DNA of 19,808 nucleotides from JAEXNA01 sp041676625 (GTDB taxonomy: Bacteria; Vulcanimicrobiota; Xenobia; Xenobiales; JADMJV01), in contig JBAYRN010000104.1 of assembly GCA_041676625.1 (NCBI GenBank), positions 1 through 19,808 on the forward strand. The letters run 5' to 3'. The position numbers and the translations under genes are program-made. This document shows, one piece after another, positions 5,475 through 13,639 of this stretch. Positions within the stretch are counted from its first letter, which is position 1. Each line of letters starts with the position of its first letter. The notes below the pieces were generated by a model that saw only the letters and a list, made by a program, of their open reading frames with translations, did no database searches and had not been told where the DNA came from.

Positions 5475-7838
5475 ATGATGAGCTTGATGGATAATCCACT
5501 GCCGGACCGTTTTCAGGTCCTGGGCGAGCTCGGGCGAGGCGGCACGAGTATTGTTTTCCGTGCCCTTGATACTCAGAGTGAGCAAGAAGTGGCAGTGAAG
5601 GTCTTGCTCAAGAACTCTGAAGAGGATCGCTTCCGTCGAGAGGCTGAGCGGCTGGCCTCTATCTCTCATCCCAATGTCGTCTCCTTTCTGGAGGTTGGCC
5701 ATCACAACGGCCACGACTTCCTGGTCATGGAATATCTCCAGATGGGCGATTTGACGAGTTACATCCAGAACCACACGGTTGTCGACATCTTGCGTTTTTT
5801 TATCCAGATCTGTGACGGCCTGGCTCACCTTCATGATCGCAATATCGTGCACCGAGACATCAAACCCGCCAACATTCTGGTCGATGGAAACGGCCACCCT
5901 AAGATCACTGATCTCGGGGTGGCGCGCCAAATGGAGCGTAACACTCGCCTGACCCAGGTGGGCACAATTCTCGGAACATACTCCTACCTGGCTCCGGAGC
6001 AGATCCTCTCTTCCACGGTCGGGCCCCGGGCCGATATCTATTCCCTTGGTGTCTGTCTTTTTGGTGCCCTCACCGGGCGCAAGCCGTTCGAGGCCGACAA
6101 CGAGTTCAAGATGCTAAAGGCCCATTTAGAAGAAGAGCCCCCTTCCATTCTGGAGTTTTTGCCGGAGGCTCCCCAGTGTCTGGACGAGCTGATCAACTCC
6201 ATGCTGGCCAAGGAGGAAGATAAACGCCCCCGCTCGGCCAGGGCGGTGGCGGATCTGCTAGGGGAAGCGGTCAGGGAACTCCAGAACCGCCATCAGGAGG
6301 ACCTGCAACCGGCCTGGGAAGAAAAGTTTGAGGAGTTGCCCGAGGACCAGCGCTCGGTTTTGCTGGCCATCACCTACCTGGGTAAAGACGCCACTTTTGC
6401 CAGGGTTTGCCAGGCCACGCCGTTTTCCGAGGACAAGACGGACCAATGCCTGGAAGAGCTTCTGCGCAACAGGCTCATAGACTCGCCCACCGATGACTCC
6501 TTTGTCCTCACCTTTCCCGACGAAACCATCCAAACTCGGCTGACGCCCAGGCTCCGCAAGCTCTTCGCCGCTCGACTTGACAAGATCGCGGACAGCAGGG
6601 AGTCGGCTTCTGCACTCAGGCTCAAACCAGAAGAGCCTACGGTCCTCAAGGAGACCCCGGAGAACCTGCTACCTCAGCCGGTCGAGCCCCCCCAAGAGTC
6701 CGTTCCGGAAGCCCCTCGGGAGATCGTCGTGGAACAGCCCGAGCTTGCAGAACTAGAGAAGCCGGTGCTCGTCGCGAGCACCGGCTTTCGTTGGCTCTGG
6801 GTTTCCCTGGCGACCCTGTTCTTAGGAGTCGGGCTGGCGGTCGGCGGGCAGTGGTACTGGGCTCACTCGGCCGGTCTCACGGTGACCAGCCATCCCGCTG
6901 GAGCCACCGTTCAAATCAACGGACTCAAGGCCGGGGTGACTCCGCTGGAGGTGTCCCGCCTCCAGCCCGGTGTCCAGGTTGTAAGGATCGCCTTTGACGG
7001 TCACAAATCGAGTCGCCAGCAGGTGGAACTGGGATTTGCCGAGACCGGAGAAGTCCACGTGGGTCTGGAGCCGATCGTGGGCAAATTGCTGCTAACCTTG
7101 AAGCCACGAGATGCTCTGGTCACCATCGATTCTCAGGTTTATGGAGAGATCCAGTCCGACCTGAAACTGGCCGCCGGTACCCACCAGTTGAAAGTTGAGA
7201 AGCCGGGGTTTCAGCCTTACGAATCACAGATCTCGATCCATGAAGAGGTACCCCTGGAGGTGGAAGTTGAGCTTCAACCGATCGTGGCAGCCGTGACCAT
7301 CAACAGCAAGCCCGGAGGGGCGCAGGTCAGCCTGGATGGTGAGAGCGTGGGGAAGACGCCTCTCACCTTGGAGGGCGTGAGCTTCGGGCAGCACGAAGTG
7401 GGGGTAAGACTGGGTGGTTACGACCGCTTCTTGACCACCGTGGAGGTAAACTCCGATAAGCCGATCACGCTATCCCCCGTACTGGTCCAACTCCCGGGCG
7501 CCCTTTCGGTCAGTTCCATCCCCCGGGGCGCGAAGTTGAAGATCAACGGCGAGGTCAAGGGGAAAACCCCCATCACCGTCAACGGTTTAACCGCAGGTGA
7601 GTATACCGTATCCCTCAGCCTGGACGGATACCAGGCTTTCCAGAAGAAAGTCGTCGTCAAGGCGGGTCAAGAAAGTAAACCGGAGTTTCAACTCAGTGCC
7701 ATCCCCAAGTCCCAGCCCGTTTATCAACCAGCCCCTCGCCCTTATAACCCACCTTCGACCTATCAACCGCCGGTCAGCCGGCCGGCTCCGCCTCCGGTCC
7801 GGCCTCAACCTTCCGGCAACCCCTGGATTGTAGAATGA
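5475..7838 (+). CDS. Membrane Ser/Thr protein kinase with PEGA repeats
   Basis: 787 residues, starting at the first ATG of ATGATGAGC after an AAGGAAA site. Residues 13-270 are a PknB-type kinase: Gly loop GELGRGGTS (17-25), Lys42 in VAVKVL, HRDIKPAN with Asp128, DLG at 146 in place of DFG, and APEQ. All catalytic residues are present. Residues about 285-380 look like a winged-helix segment of the kind found beside STAND/AAA ATPases (LPEDQRSVLLAITYLG..). A Pro/Glu-rich linker leads to one membrane helix (about 438-460). Outside it lie four PEGA-type beta repeats (about 468-535, 536-605, 607-675, 678-745; the second is divergent) and a Pro/Tyr-rich tail. PEGA domains are thought to bind surface layers or ligands, so this is likely a sensor kinase phosphorylating cytoplasmic targets. 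It overlaps the next gene by ATGA. Confidence 0.9.
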   Translation: MMSLMDNPLPDRFQVLGELGRGGTSIVFRALDTQSEQEVAVKVLLKNSEEDRFRREAERLASISHPNVVSFLEVGHHNGHDFLVMEYLQMGDLTSYIQNHTVVDILRFFIQICDGLAHLHDRNIVHRDIKPANILVDGNGHPKITDLGVARQMERNTRLTQVGTILGTYSYLAPEQILSSTVGPRADIYSLGVCLFGALTGRKPFEADNEFKMLKAHLEEEPPSILEFLPEAPQCLDELINSMLAKEEDKRPRSARAVADLLGEAVRELQNRHQEDLQPAWEEKFEELPEDQRSVLLAITYLGKDATFARVCQATPFSEDKTDQCLEELLRNRLIDSPTDDSFVLTFPDETIQTRLTPRLRKLFAARLDKIADSRESASALRLKPEEPTVLKETPENLLPQPVEPPQESVPEAPREIVVEQPELAELEKPVLVASTGFRWLWVSLATLFLGVGLAVGGQWYWAHSAGLTVTSHPAGATVQINGLKAGVTPLEVSRLQPGVQVVRIAFDGHKSSRQQVELGFAETGEVHVGLEPIVGKLLLTLKPRDALVTIDSQVYGEIQSDLKLAAGTHQLKVEKPGFQPYESQISIHEEVPLEVEVELQPIVAAVTINSKPGGAQVSLDGESVGKTPLTLEGVSFGQHEVGVRLGGYDRFLTTVEVNSDKPITLSPVLVQLPGALSVSSIPRGAKLKINGEVKGKTPITVNGLTAGEYTVSLSLDGYQAFQKKVVVKAGQESKPEFQLSAIPKSQPVYQPAPRPYNPPSTYQPPVSRPAPPPVRPQPSGNPWIVE

Positions 7839-8644
7839 AAAAGCTCGTATTAATACTCCTCATACTCTTTGCTTCAATCGCGTCTGCGGTGGAGCTAGAC
7901 GGACGCACTGTCATCCTTCTGGTCAGTGCTCATCGGTCCGGCGACCAGAGGATGGAGGAAGTCAAGAAGAAGCTCCTCGAAGAACGTAGTGCGTTGGGTC
8001 TGGACACCGAGAGTATGCCCATTGTTTTCATGGGTTTTAAAGACTCCGACACGGAGCGAGAGTATTTTGATCGACTCGGCTTTCAAGAGTTCGATTCTCC
8101 AGTGTTGTGCGTGGTGGAATGGGGTAACCCGGCCCGGTTCGGCCCCAAGCGTGTCCTGGATTACGCCATCGCCCGCAGTGCTACCCCTTTCCACGTAGAC
8201 GAGATCGTCCGCAACTACCTGGCGGTCAAGGACCTACCGCCCGGTGAAACTCTCACCCAACCTCCGGTGTCGCCTCACGCATCCGGGGGCCTGGAGATCG
8301 AGACGGTGAGGTTCGAAGCCGGCGGCCACCCCCACTACTTGATGAACACGGCGGTCCGATTGCGAAACAGTGGAGCCTCCACGGTCCGGGATATCGACGT
8401 CAGGTTTTACTGCAAGGTCGAGGAAACCGCTCCCTGGCAGTTGATCGGGAAAAAGCCCCTGGACAAACTTGTCTCGGGCTATATCGCCAGTCGAGAGATC
8501 GTGGGAGATAGCCGCCAGGCCGGTCTGACCGACGAGAACGGCTTCGTACGGCCTTGCCTCTACCGGATCGAGGTGGAGAGTGGCGGAAATATCATTTACC
8601 AGGAGGGGGAGTTTATCCCCAACCAGGACCCCACCGAGCCATAA
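7835..8644 (+). CDS. Exported protein coupled to the kinase; thioredoxin-like plus beta-sandwich regions
   Basis: 269 residues; its ATG overlaps the kinase stop (ATGA, 7835-7838), so the two are almost certainly co-translated. The N-terminus MKKLVLILLILFASIASA is a Sec signal peptide cleaved near residue 18. Residues 20-130 alternate strands and helices (TVILLVSAH, PIVFMGFKD, SPVLCVVEW) in a thioredoxin-like order but without CxxC, reminiscent of DUF4174-type domains. Residues about 150-260 are mostly beta (TVRFEAGGH.., AVRLRNSGASTVRDIDVRFY, YRIEVESGG) and resemble the FxLYD/CARDB kind of Ig-like module. I do not recognise the family. Its location on the same side of the membrane as the kinase PEGA repeats makes it a candidate ligand or co-sensor for that kinase. 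A weak 5-bp CCCC/GGGG hairpin follows at 8647-8661. Confidence 0.7.
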   Translation: MKKLVLILLILFASIASAVELDGRTVILLVSAHRSGDQRMEEVKKKLLEERSALGLDTESMPIVFMGFKDSDTEREYFDRLGFQEFDSPVLCVVEWGNPARFGPKRVLDYAIARSATPFHVDEIVRNYLAVKDLPPGETLTQPPVSPHASGGLEIETVRFEAGGHPHYLMNTAVRLRNSGASTVRDIDVRFYCKVEETAPWQLIGKKPLDKLVSGYIASREIVGDSRQAGLTDENGFVRPCLYRIEVESGGNIIYQEGEFIPNQDPTEP

Positions 8645-8718
8645 TCTCCCCTCAACGGGGAACTCTTAACCCCTTCGAGAATGCGTTCCATAGATCACAG
8701 TATTAGGTGGAGGCAGTT

Positions 8719-10290
8719 TTGGAGAATCATCCGTTCATTGATCTCAAGCAACTCGATTTGGATCGCCAGGTCGGACAGCTACTAAGAGAGGATATTTCTC
8801 GGAAGATCGAGGGGGTGTGCATCGGGACTCCGGACAACGGCCTGATGACCGTAGTGACCAAGCACCCGGAGGAAACCTACATCTACGATCTGGTGGAACT
8901 CTCTACCGATGGGCAATACAAAGCCAGCCTGCTGAAAGGGGACGACGAGACGATCGAGTTGGCCCTGGAGTACATCTATCGGGTTCCCAGCGCCCGCCAG
9001 AGTGAGCCCTGGAAGATTTGGCTGGAGAGTAAGAAGTTTTCCGACCAGCAGTTAGGTCTGGTGAGCAAGGACACCGACGGGGGCCAGGTGGAGGTCACGG
9101 GAGCGGCTGTCGATGCAGCCGATCTTTTGATCAAGGAAGCCATCTCCAGCGGAGCCAGCGATATCCACCTGGAAATGTTCGAGGACGGGTTGATCGTGCG
9201 CTATCGCCAGGACGGGGTTTTGCGAGTCGTCAATCAATACACCGACATGACGGTGGCCCGGGCGATCATCAAGCGCCTGAAGGTTATGGGCGAGATGAAT
9301 ATCACTCAGGATCGAGTTTGTCAGGGTGGTCGGATCTCCGTAAAGGTGGGCAACCTGGGTTACGACTTGCGGATCAGTATCGTACCGGTGGCCCCCGGCG
9401 AGAGCGTGGTCATGCGCTTGCTCAACAAAGGAGCTTTCAGTACCCAGCTCAGCGATCTGGGGATGGGCGGAATGGAGATGGAGCGCTATCAGCACATGAT
9501 CGATGCTCCCTTTGGACTCATTCTCACCTGCGGGCCCACCGGTTCCGGTAAGTCGACTACGTTGTACGCCTCCTTGAAGTCGATAGCACGCCCGGACCGC
9601 AAGATACTGACCGTGGAAGACCCGGTGGAGTATCAGATGCCCGGTATTATCCAGGTACAGGTCAACACCGCCCCCAAAGACCCGGCCTCCCAGGTCACCT
9701 TTTCTCGAGCGCTTCGTGAGTTCTTGCGGCAGGACCCGGACGTGATTTTGGTGGGCGAGATTCGAGATGAGGAGACAGCCAAGATCGCCGTTCAGGCAGC
9801 TCTCACCGGCCACCTGGTCCTCTCCACCATCCACACCAACGATGCCGTGGGAGTGGTGAACCGTCTGAAAGATATGGGCGTACCGCCTTACCTCATCGCC
9901 TCCACCCTGCTGGGTAGCGTGGCTCAGCGACTGGTGCGCAGGCTTTGTACGGAATGCAGGCAGCAAGACAGCCCTACCGAAGCGGAGAAACTCATTTTTG
10001 AGCGCAACGGATTGTCGGCGGACAAAATCTATCGGGCCGGGGCCTGTGAGCGATGTCGAAAAACCGGCTATCGAGGGCGAGTCGGTCTCTACGAAGTCTT
10101 TAGCACCAGTGAGACCACGCGCGAGCAGATCGAACAGGATGCCACCGCGCACGCGCTCACCCACAGCGCCAAGAACCAGGGAATGAAACCCCTCCTTCAC
10201 GACGGCCTGAACAAGGTTATCGAGGGAGTCACCTCCTTACAGGAAGTCCAGCGCGTCTGTCGCGACGACATCATCCCGGAAGACGCCTAG
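8719..10290 (+). CDS. GspE/PilB-type secretion or type IV pilus assembly ATPase
   Basis: 523 residues from TTG 8719, which has GGAGG five bases upstream (8709-8713), the same spacing used by the M20 gene. An in-frame GTG at 8707 has no site before it. It is a hexameric cytoplasmic ATPase powering pilus extension or type II secretion. The N-terminal about 100 residues are a short GspE_N-like region. Then come the Arg/RYRQDGVLR segment, Walker A GPTGSGKST with Lys278, the Asp box DRKILTVEDPVEY, Walker B ILVGEIRDEET, and the His box TGHLVLSTIHTND. A zinc tetracysteine follows (C410-x2-C413 and C443-x2-C446). The tetracysteine marks extension/secretion ATPases rather than PilT. No pilin, GspD or GspF gene is in view, so the partner system lies elsewhere. 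It follows the kinase/exported-protein pair and may be in the same operon. Confidence 0.9.
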   Translation: MENHPFIDLKQLDLDRQVGQLLREDISRKIEGVCIGTPDNGLMTVVTKHPEETYIYDLVELSTDGQYKASLLKGDDETIELALEYIYRVPSARQSEPWKIWLESKKFSDQQLGLVSKDTDGGQVEVTGAAVDAADLLIKEAISSGASDIHLEMFEDGLIVRYRQDGVLRVVNQYTDMTVARAIIKRLKVMGEMNITQDRVCQGGRISVKVGNLGYDLRISIVPVAPGESVVMRLLNKGAFSTQLSDLGMGGMEMERYQHMIDAPFGLILTCGPTGSGKSTTLYASLKSIARPDRKILTVEDPVEYQMPGIIQVQVNTAPKDPASQVTFSRALREFLRQDPDVILVGEIRDEETAKIAVQAALTGHLVLSTIHTNDAVGVVNRLKDMGVPPYLIASTLLGSVAQRLVRRLCTECRQQDSPTEAEKLIFERNGLSADKIYRAGACERCRKTGYRGRVGLYEVFSTSETTREQIEQDATAHALTHSAKNQGMKPLLHDGLNKVIEGVTSLQEVQRVCRDDIIPEDA

Positions 10291-10940
10291 TGCCTCGTCA
10301 ACCTTCAAAATTCGGCCGAGAGCGACGGAAGATGGTGAAGGACCAGATCTCCGCTCGGGGGGTGAAAGACCCCCGGGTCCTGGATGCGCTATTGCGAGTT
10401 CCCAGGGAATGGTTTGTGCAGGCCGAGTATCAAGATCTGGCCTATCACGACCGCCCACTCCCCATCGAGCAAGAGCAAACGATCTCTCAGCCCTACATCG
10501 TCGCTCTGATGGTGGAGGCACTTCGGTTGGATGAGAACAGCAAGGTCCTGGAGGTGGGAACCGGCTCGGGGTACGCTGCTGCGGTCACCTCCAAACTGGC
10601 CGACCAGGTGTACACCATCGAGCGCCACCAGGTTCTCGCTGAAACGGCGGCCCGGAGACTAGGTGACCTCGGTTATCACAACGTCCACGTTCGACACGGA
10701 GACGGGACCCAGGGCTGGCCTGAGCAGGCACCGTTCGATGGGATCGTGGTGGCGGCGGGAGGCTCATCGGTGCCCGAGGCTTTGAAGCAGCAGCTCAAGA
10801 TCGGCGGTCGCCTGGTCATCCCGGTGGGGGGAGAGAAGACTCAGTCGCTGGTGCTTATCAGTCGCCTCGATGAGAAGAGGTTCGAGGAGCAGACTGGCAT
10901 CGACGTCCGCTTTGTGCCTCTCCTCAGTGGGAAGGCCTGA
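10290..10940 (+). CDS. pcm: Protein-L-isoaspartate O-methyltransferase
   Basis: 216 residues. The enzyme uses S-adenosylmethionine to methylate isoaspartyl residues in aged proteins and so starts their repair. Family landmarks: DQISARGVKDPRVLDAL near the start, EQTISQPYIVALM, the SAM loop VLEVGTGSGYAAAV, YTIERHQVLAETA, and FDGIVVAAGGSSVPEAL followed by GGRLVIPVGG. The GTG start at 10290 shares one base with the TAG of the ATPase gene, so the genes are coupled. An ATG at 10332 (MVKDQIS) would match the commonest family start, leaving the first 14 residues uncertain. Its 3' end overlaps the convergent cmoB gene by 17 bases. Confidence 0.9.
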   Translation: MPRQPSKFGRERRKMVKDQISARGVKDPRVLDALLRVPREWFVQAEYQDLAYHDRPLPIEQEQTISQPYIVALMVEALRLDENSKVLEVGTGSGYAAAVTSKLADQVYTIERHQVLAETAARRLGDLGYHNVHVRHGDGTQGWPEQAPFDGIVVAAGGSSVPEALKQQLKIGGRLVIPVGGEKTQSLVLISRLDEKRFEEQTGIDVRFVPLLSGKA

Positions 10941-11985
10941 CCCCCGTGACCACGGCCCTCAAGGGGGCCGGATAGCCCTCCACCGTGCGGCTGGGGTCGT
11001 CGGGGTCCAAAAAGTGGGCGAGCGACTCAAAGGTCATCCACTCGGTGCTGCGCTGCTCCTCCTTGGTGGTGCGGGAGATATCCAGGGCCTCAAGTTGCTC
11101 GAATCCGCATTTTTTCATCATTTGAAGCAGCAAGCCGCAGGAGGGCAAAAGCCAGACGTTTTTCATCTGGGCATAGCGATCGTCGGGGATCAAGATTTCC
11201 CGCTCCCCGCCCTCGATGATCAGGGTTTCCAGCACCACTCGACCACCTGGTTTGAGGGCGTGCCTCAGCGCCTGAATGTGTTCCAGAGGACTCTTGCGAT
11301 GGTAGAGCACTCCCATGGAAAAGACCGTATCAAAGATCCTGAGGTTGTCCGGCAAGATGGCGTCTCCGGCCGGTAGCACAAAATTAGGGTGTCCTGGGCC
11401 TAGGAGCGATTTTATGACCGCGTGCTGCATGACGTAAAGAAGAGACGGGTCCAGCCCGATCACGCAAGCGGCTCCTTGTCCCAGCATTCGCCACCCGTAA
11501 TAACCGTTTCCGCAGCCCACATCCAGGACCAGTTTGCCCTCAAGATCGAGATGGGGGGCCAGTCGATCCCACTTCAAGTTGGAGCGCCACTCGGTATCGA
11601 TGTAAGTCCCGAAGAGATCGAAGGGCCCTTTCCGCCAGGGAGCCATCCCGCGCAGCACGCTCTCGATGACTTCGGTCGTTTGCGGTTCGAGTTCAGCCTG
11701 GCAAGTGACGGCCGATTCGTTGAGTTTGACAACTTCAGCCTGGACCCAGGGAAGCTCGTCGTAGAGCCGCAGCCAGCGCGGAAGGTTGCCGTTTTTCACC
11801 GGGTCGAAGGCCGACCTGCAGTGCTCTTTGAGCTCTTCCCCCCAACGTCGGGAACGGTTGAATTTAGCGAGGATCTCAAACGCCGGGGCACTATGGGTGT
11901 ATCGCTCGAAAAGCGTGCTGCTCACAATACGCGCCCATTTATCGGCCAGGGTTGGGGGCCCTTCCCGCGAATCGGTGCCCGACAT
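10924..11985 (-). CDS. cmoB: tRNA U34 carboxymethyltransferase CmoB
   Basis: 353 residues. CmoB transfers the carboxymethyl group of carboxy-SAM to 5-hydroxyuridine at tRNA wobble position 34, giving cmo5U. The match to E. coli CmoB is close: MAPWRKGPFDLFGTYIDTEW, then RSNLKWDRLAPHL, the SAM loop VLDVGCGNGYYGWRM, FDTVFSMGVLYHRKSPLEH, PDDRYAQMKNVW, TKEEQRSTEWMTFESL and the end TVEGYPAPLRAVV. The N-terminus is about 28 residues longer than in E. coli; a GTG at codon 21 could be the true start. The ATG (11983-11985) overlaps the cmoA ATG (11984-11986) on the other strand, so the leader of each gene lies within the other. In Proteobacteria the two genes are normally tandem, so this head-to-head layout is notable. 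Confidence 0.95.
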   Translation of the reverse strand: MSGTDSREGPPTLADKWARIVSSTLFERYTHSAPAFEILAKFNRSRRWGEELKEHCRSAFDPVKNGNLPRWLRLYDELPWVQAEVVKLNESAVTCQAELEPQTTEVIESVLRGMAPWRKGPFDLFGTYIDTEWRSNLKWDRLAPHLDLEGKLVLDVGCGNGYYGWRMLGQGAACVIGLDPSLLYVMQHAVIKSLLGPGHPNFVLPAGDAILPDNLRIFDTVFSMGVLYHRKSPLEHIQALRHALKPGGRVVLETLIIEGGEREILIPDDRYAQMKNVWLLPSCGLLLQMMKKCGFEQLEALDISRTTKEEQRSTEWMTFESLAHFLDPDDPSRTVEGYPAPLRAVVTGVRPSH

Positions 11986-12706
11986 GGATAAAGATCAAAT
12001 ATACTCCCTCCCCCTCCGCCAGGTGGGGGATTTTGCTTTCGACGAACAAGTCGTGGGGGTCTTCCCGGATATGATCAAGCGCTCGGTGCCCGGGTACGGC
12101 TCCATCTTATCCATGATCGGCGAGGTGGCCGAAAGCTACGTCCGGGCGGAGACCGCGGTGTACGACCTGGGCTGCTCTCTGGGAGCGTGTACCATGGTCA
12201 TACGGCCTCGCATCCCCAAAGACTGCGTGATCCACGCGGTGGATAGTTCAGAAGCGATGACTCGGGCTCTGCAGGCTCGCCTCGGCGAACTCCCGCCGGG
12301 CTGCGAGGTTCGCCTTCGCTGCGAAGACATTCGAGATACCCTCATTCAAAACGCCTCCCTGACGGTTCTCAACTTCACCTTGCAGTTTGTGCCTCGGGAA
12401 GAGCGCGAGGCTCTGCTCCGGCAGATCGCTGAAGGGACCTTGAAGGGTGGGGCTCTGGTTCTTTCCGAGAAGATCTGCTTCGACGAACCCGCTCATCAGG
12501 AGCTTCTCACCGAACTGCACCACTCTTTCAAGAGAGCCAACGGCTATAGTGAACTGGAGGTGGCGCAAAAGCGCACGGCCCTGGAAAACATCCTGATCCC
12601 GGAGTCTTTGGATTCCCATCTGGCTCGCCTGAAAAGGGTGGGCTTTGAAACGGCCTGCTGCTGGTTTCAGTGCTTCAATTTTGTCTCGATCCTGGCAGTC
12701 AAGTGA
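11984..12706 (+). CDS. cmoA: Carboxy-S-adenosyl-L-methionine synthase CmoA
   Basis: 240 residues. CmoA makes carboxy-SAM from SAM and prephenate, the donor used by CmoB in the next gene. Diagnostic segments: LRQVGDFAFDEQVVGVFPDM, IKRSVPGYGSILSMIG, the SAM loop VYDLGCSLGACTM, HAVDSSEAM, NFTLQFVPREER, FKRANGYSELEVAQKR, and the end CWFQCFNFVSILAVK. The start MDKDQIYSLP aligns with E. coli MSHRDTLFSAP to within one residue, so ATG 11984 is well supported, although no ribosome binding site is visible before it; translation may be leaderless or rely on sequence inside cmoB. The frame stays open upstream as far as 11786, but that part is antisense cmoB. Its last 8 bases overlap the convergent oxidoreductase gene. 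Confidence 0.95.
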   Translation: MDKDQIYSLPLRQVGDFAFDEQVVGVFPDMIKRSVPGYGSILSMIGEVAESYVRAETAVYDLGCSLGACTMVIRPRIPKDCVIHAVDSSEAMTRALQARLGELPPGCEVRLRCEDIRDTLIQNASLTVLNFTLQFVPREEREALLRQIAEGTLKGGALVLSEKICFDEPAHQELLTELHHSFKRANGYSELEVAQKRTALENILIPESLDSHLARLKRVGFETACCWFQCFNFVSILAVK

Positions 12707-13565
12707 GGGCCGGGATCACCTTCTCGGCAAACAGATCGAGGCTTTTGAAATCGCTGGGGTCCTTGATCGCGTAGATCGCCTGATCGAAGCCCAACTCTTT
12801 AAGTTGTGCGAGTTTGTCCAGCAGTTTTTCCGCTGCCGATCGGTCGCGCAGCGCCGTCTGTCCCACCACCGTTTTTGAGATGGCGGTGTAGTCTGTGCCC
12901 AGGCTCTGGCAGTGCTGCTTTAAAACTTCCAGCTTGGACTTCAGTGTCTTGAGCCCGGCGTGTTCGAAAAAGTTGCAAGCCTGGGCGTACCGGGCCACCA
13001 GCTTCAAGGTCTTTCGTTCACCCATCCCTCCGATCATCAGCGGAGGCTGCCGTAGCGGGCGGGGAACGCACAAAGTCTCCTGAAGTTGGTAGTGCTCGCC
13101 CTCGAACGGACCGTTGTCGTCCGACCACATCTGCCGACAGATCCTCAGAGTCTCCTCGAGCATCTCAAAGCGTTTTCTCACCGTCGGGAAGCGGATGCCC
13201 AGTGCTCGATGCTCCCTCTCAAACCAGGCCGCTCCCAGACCCAGCCAGGCCCGGCCGCCGCTCAACACGTCCAGGGTCGCCACGGTCTTTGCCAGCACAC
13301 CGGGATGCCGGTAAGTGACTCCCGTGACCAGAGTGCCCAACTCGATCCGAGAAGTACAGGCGGCTAAAAAACCCAGGGTGGTGTAGCTCTCCAGCATCTC
13401 TCGTTCCACCGGACCCAGGTGAGGAATTTGAAAGAAATGATCCATGACCCAGAGGCTGGCAAAGCCCCCCTCTTCGGCCCGCCGGGCGACCTCTCGAAGG
13501 TATCGTGAGAGCGCCTCGGATCCACCCGCAAGGGTGAAGTTCGGTATCTGCAGTCCGATCTTCAT
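12699..13565 (-). CDS. Luciferase-like (LLM class) F420-dependent oxidoreductase
   Basis: 288 residues starting MKIGLQIPNF at ATG 13563-13565, the standard start of this family; the open frame extends 22 codons further upstream but those residues are Arg/His-rich and not family-like. It is a TIM-barrel flavin-type oxidoreductase that moves hydride between coenzyme F420 and an unknown substrate. Recognisable segments: EEGGFASLWVMDHFFQIP, TLGFLAACTSRIELGTLVTG, TYRHPGVLAKTVATLDVLSGGRAWLGLGAAWFEREH, RICRQMWSDD and PPLMIGGMGERKTLKL. These match the subgroup best known from Actinobacteria. If F420 is really used, the organism should carry F420 biosynthesis genes; none is in this window. It diverges from srkA with 74 bases between starts. 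Confidence 0.87.
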   Translation of the reverse strand: MKIGLQIPNFTLAGGSEALSRYLREVARRAEEGGFASLWVMDHFFQIPHLGPVEREMLESYTTLGFLAACTSRIELGTLVTGVTYRHPGVLAKTVATLDVLSGGRAWLGLGAAWFEREHRALGIRFPTVRKRFEMLEETLRICRQMWSDDNGPFEGEHYQLQETLCVPRPLRQPPLMIGGMGERKTLKLVARYAQACNFFEHAGLKTLKSKLEVLKQHCQSLGTDYTAISKTVVGQTALRDRSAAEKLLDKLAQLKELGFDQAIYAIKDPSDFKSLDLFAEKVIPALT

Positions 13566-13639
13566 CCTCTCTTCTGCTAGCCTTTTCCGGGAACTCCTGC
13601 GATGCAGGTGCGGCGGCCGGCTTCGGTGCATCGAGACTC

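Noticed and set aside
6900..7700. Possible DNA tandem repeat in the 3' part of the kinase gene
   Set aside because: The similarity is at protein level (PEGA domains); the DNA of the units is well diverged, so it is described within the gene instead.
9052..10200. Long minus-strand open frame (382 codons) opposite the ATPase gene
   Set aside because: It lies wholly antisense to a gene with complete ATPase motifs, its translation is His/Gly/Leu-rich with no recognisable domain, and no ribosome binding site precedes it.
11786..11983. Extension of cmoA upstream of its ATG
   Set aside because: The added residues are antisense to cmoB and unlike CmoA; the MDKDQIYSLP start matches the family.
13566..13631. 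Extension of the F420-type oxidoreductase upstream of MKIGLQ
   Set aside because: The added 22 residues are Arg/His/Pro-rich, not found in this family, and would overlap the divergent srkA promoter region.
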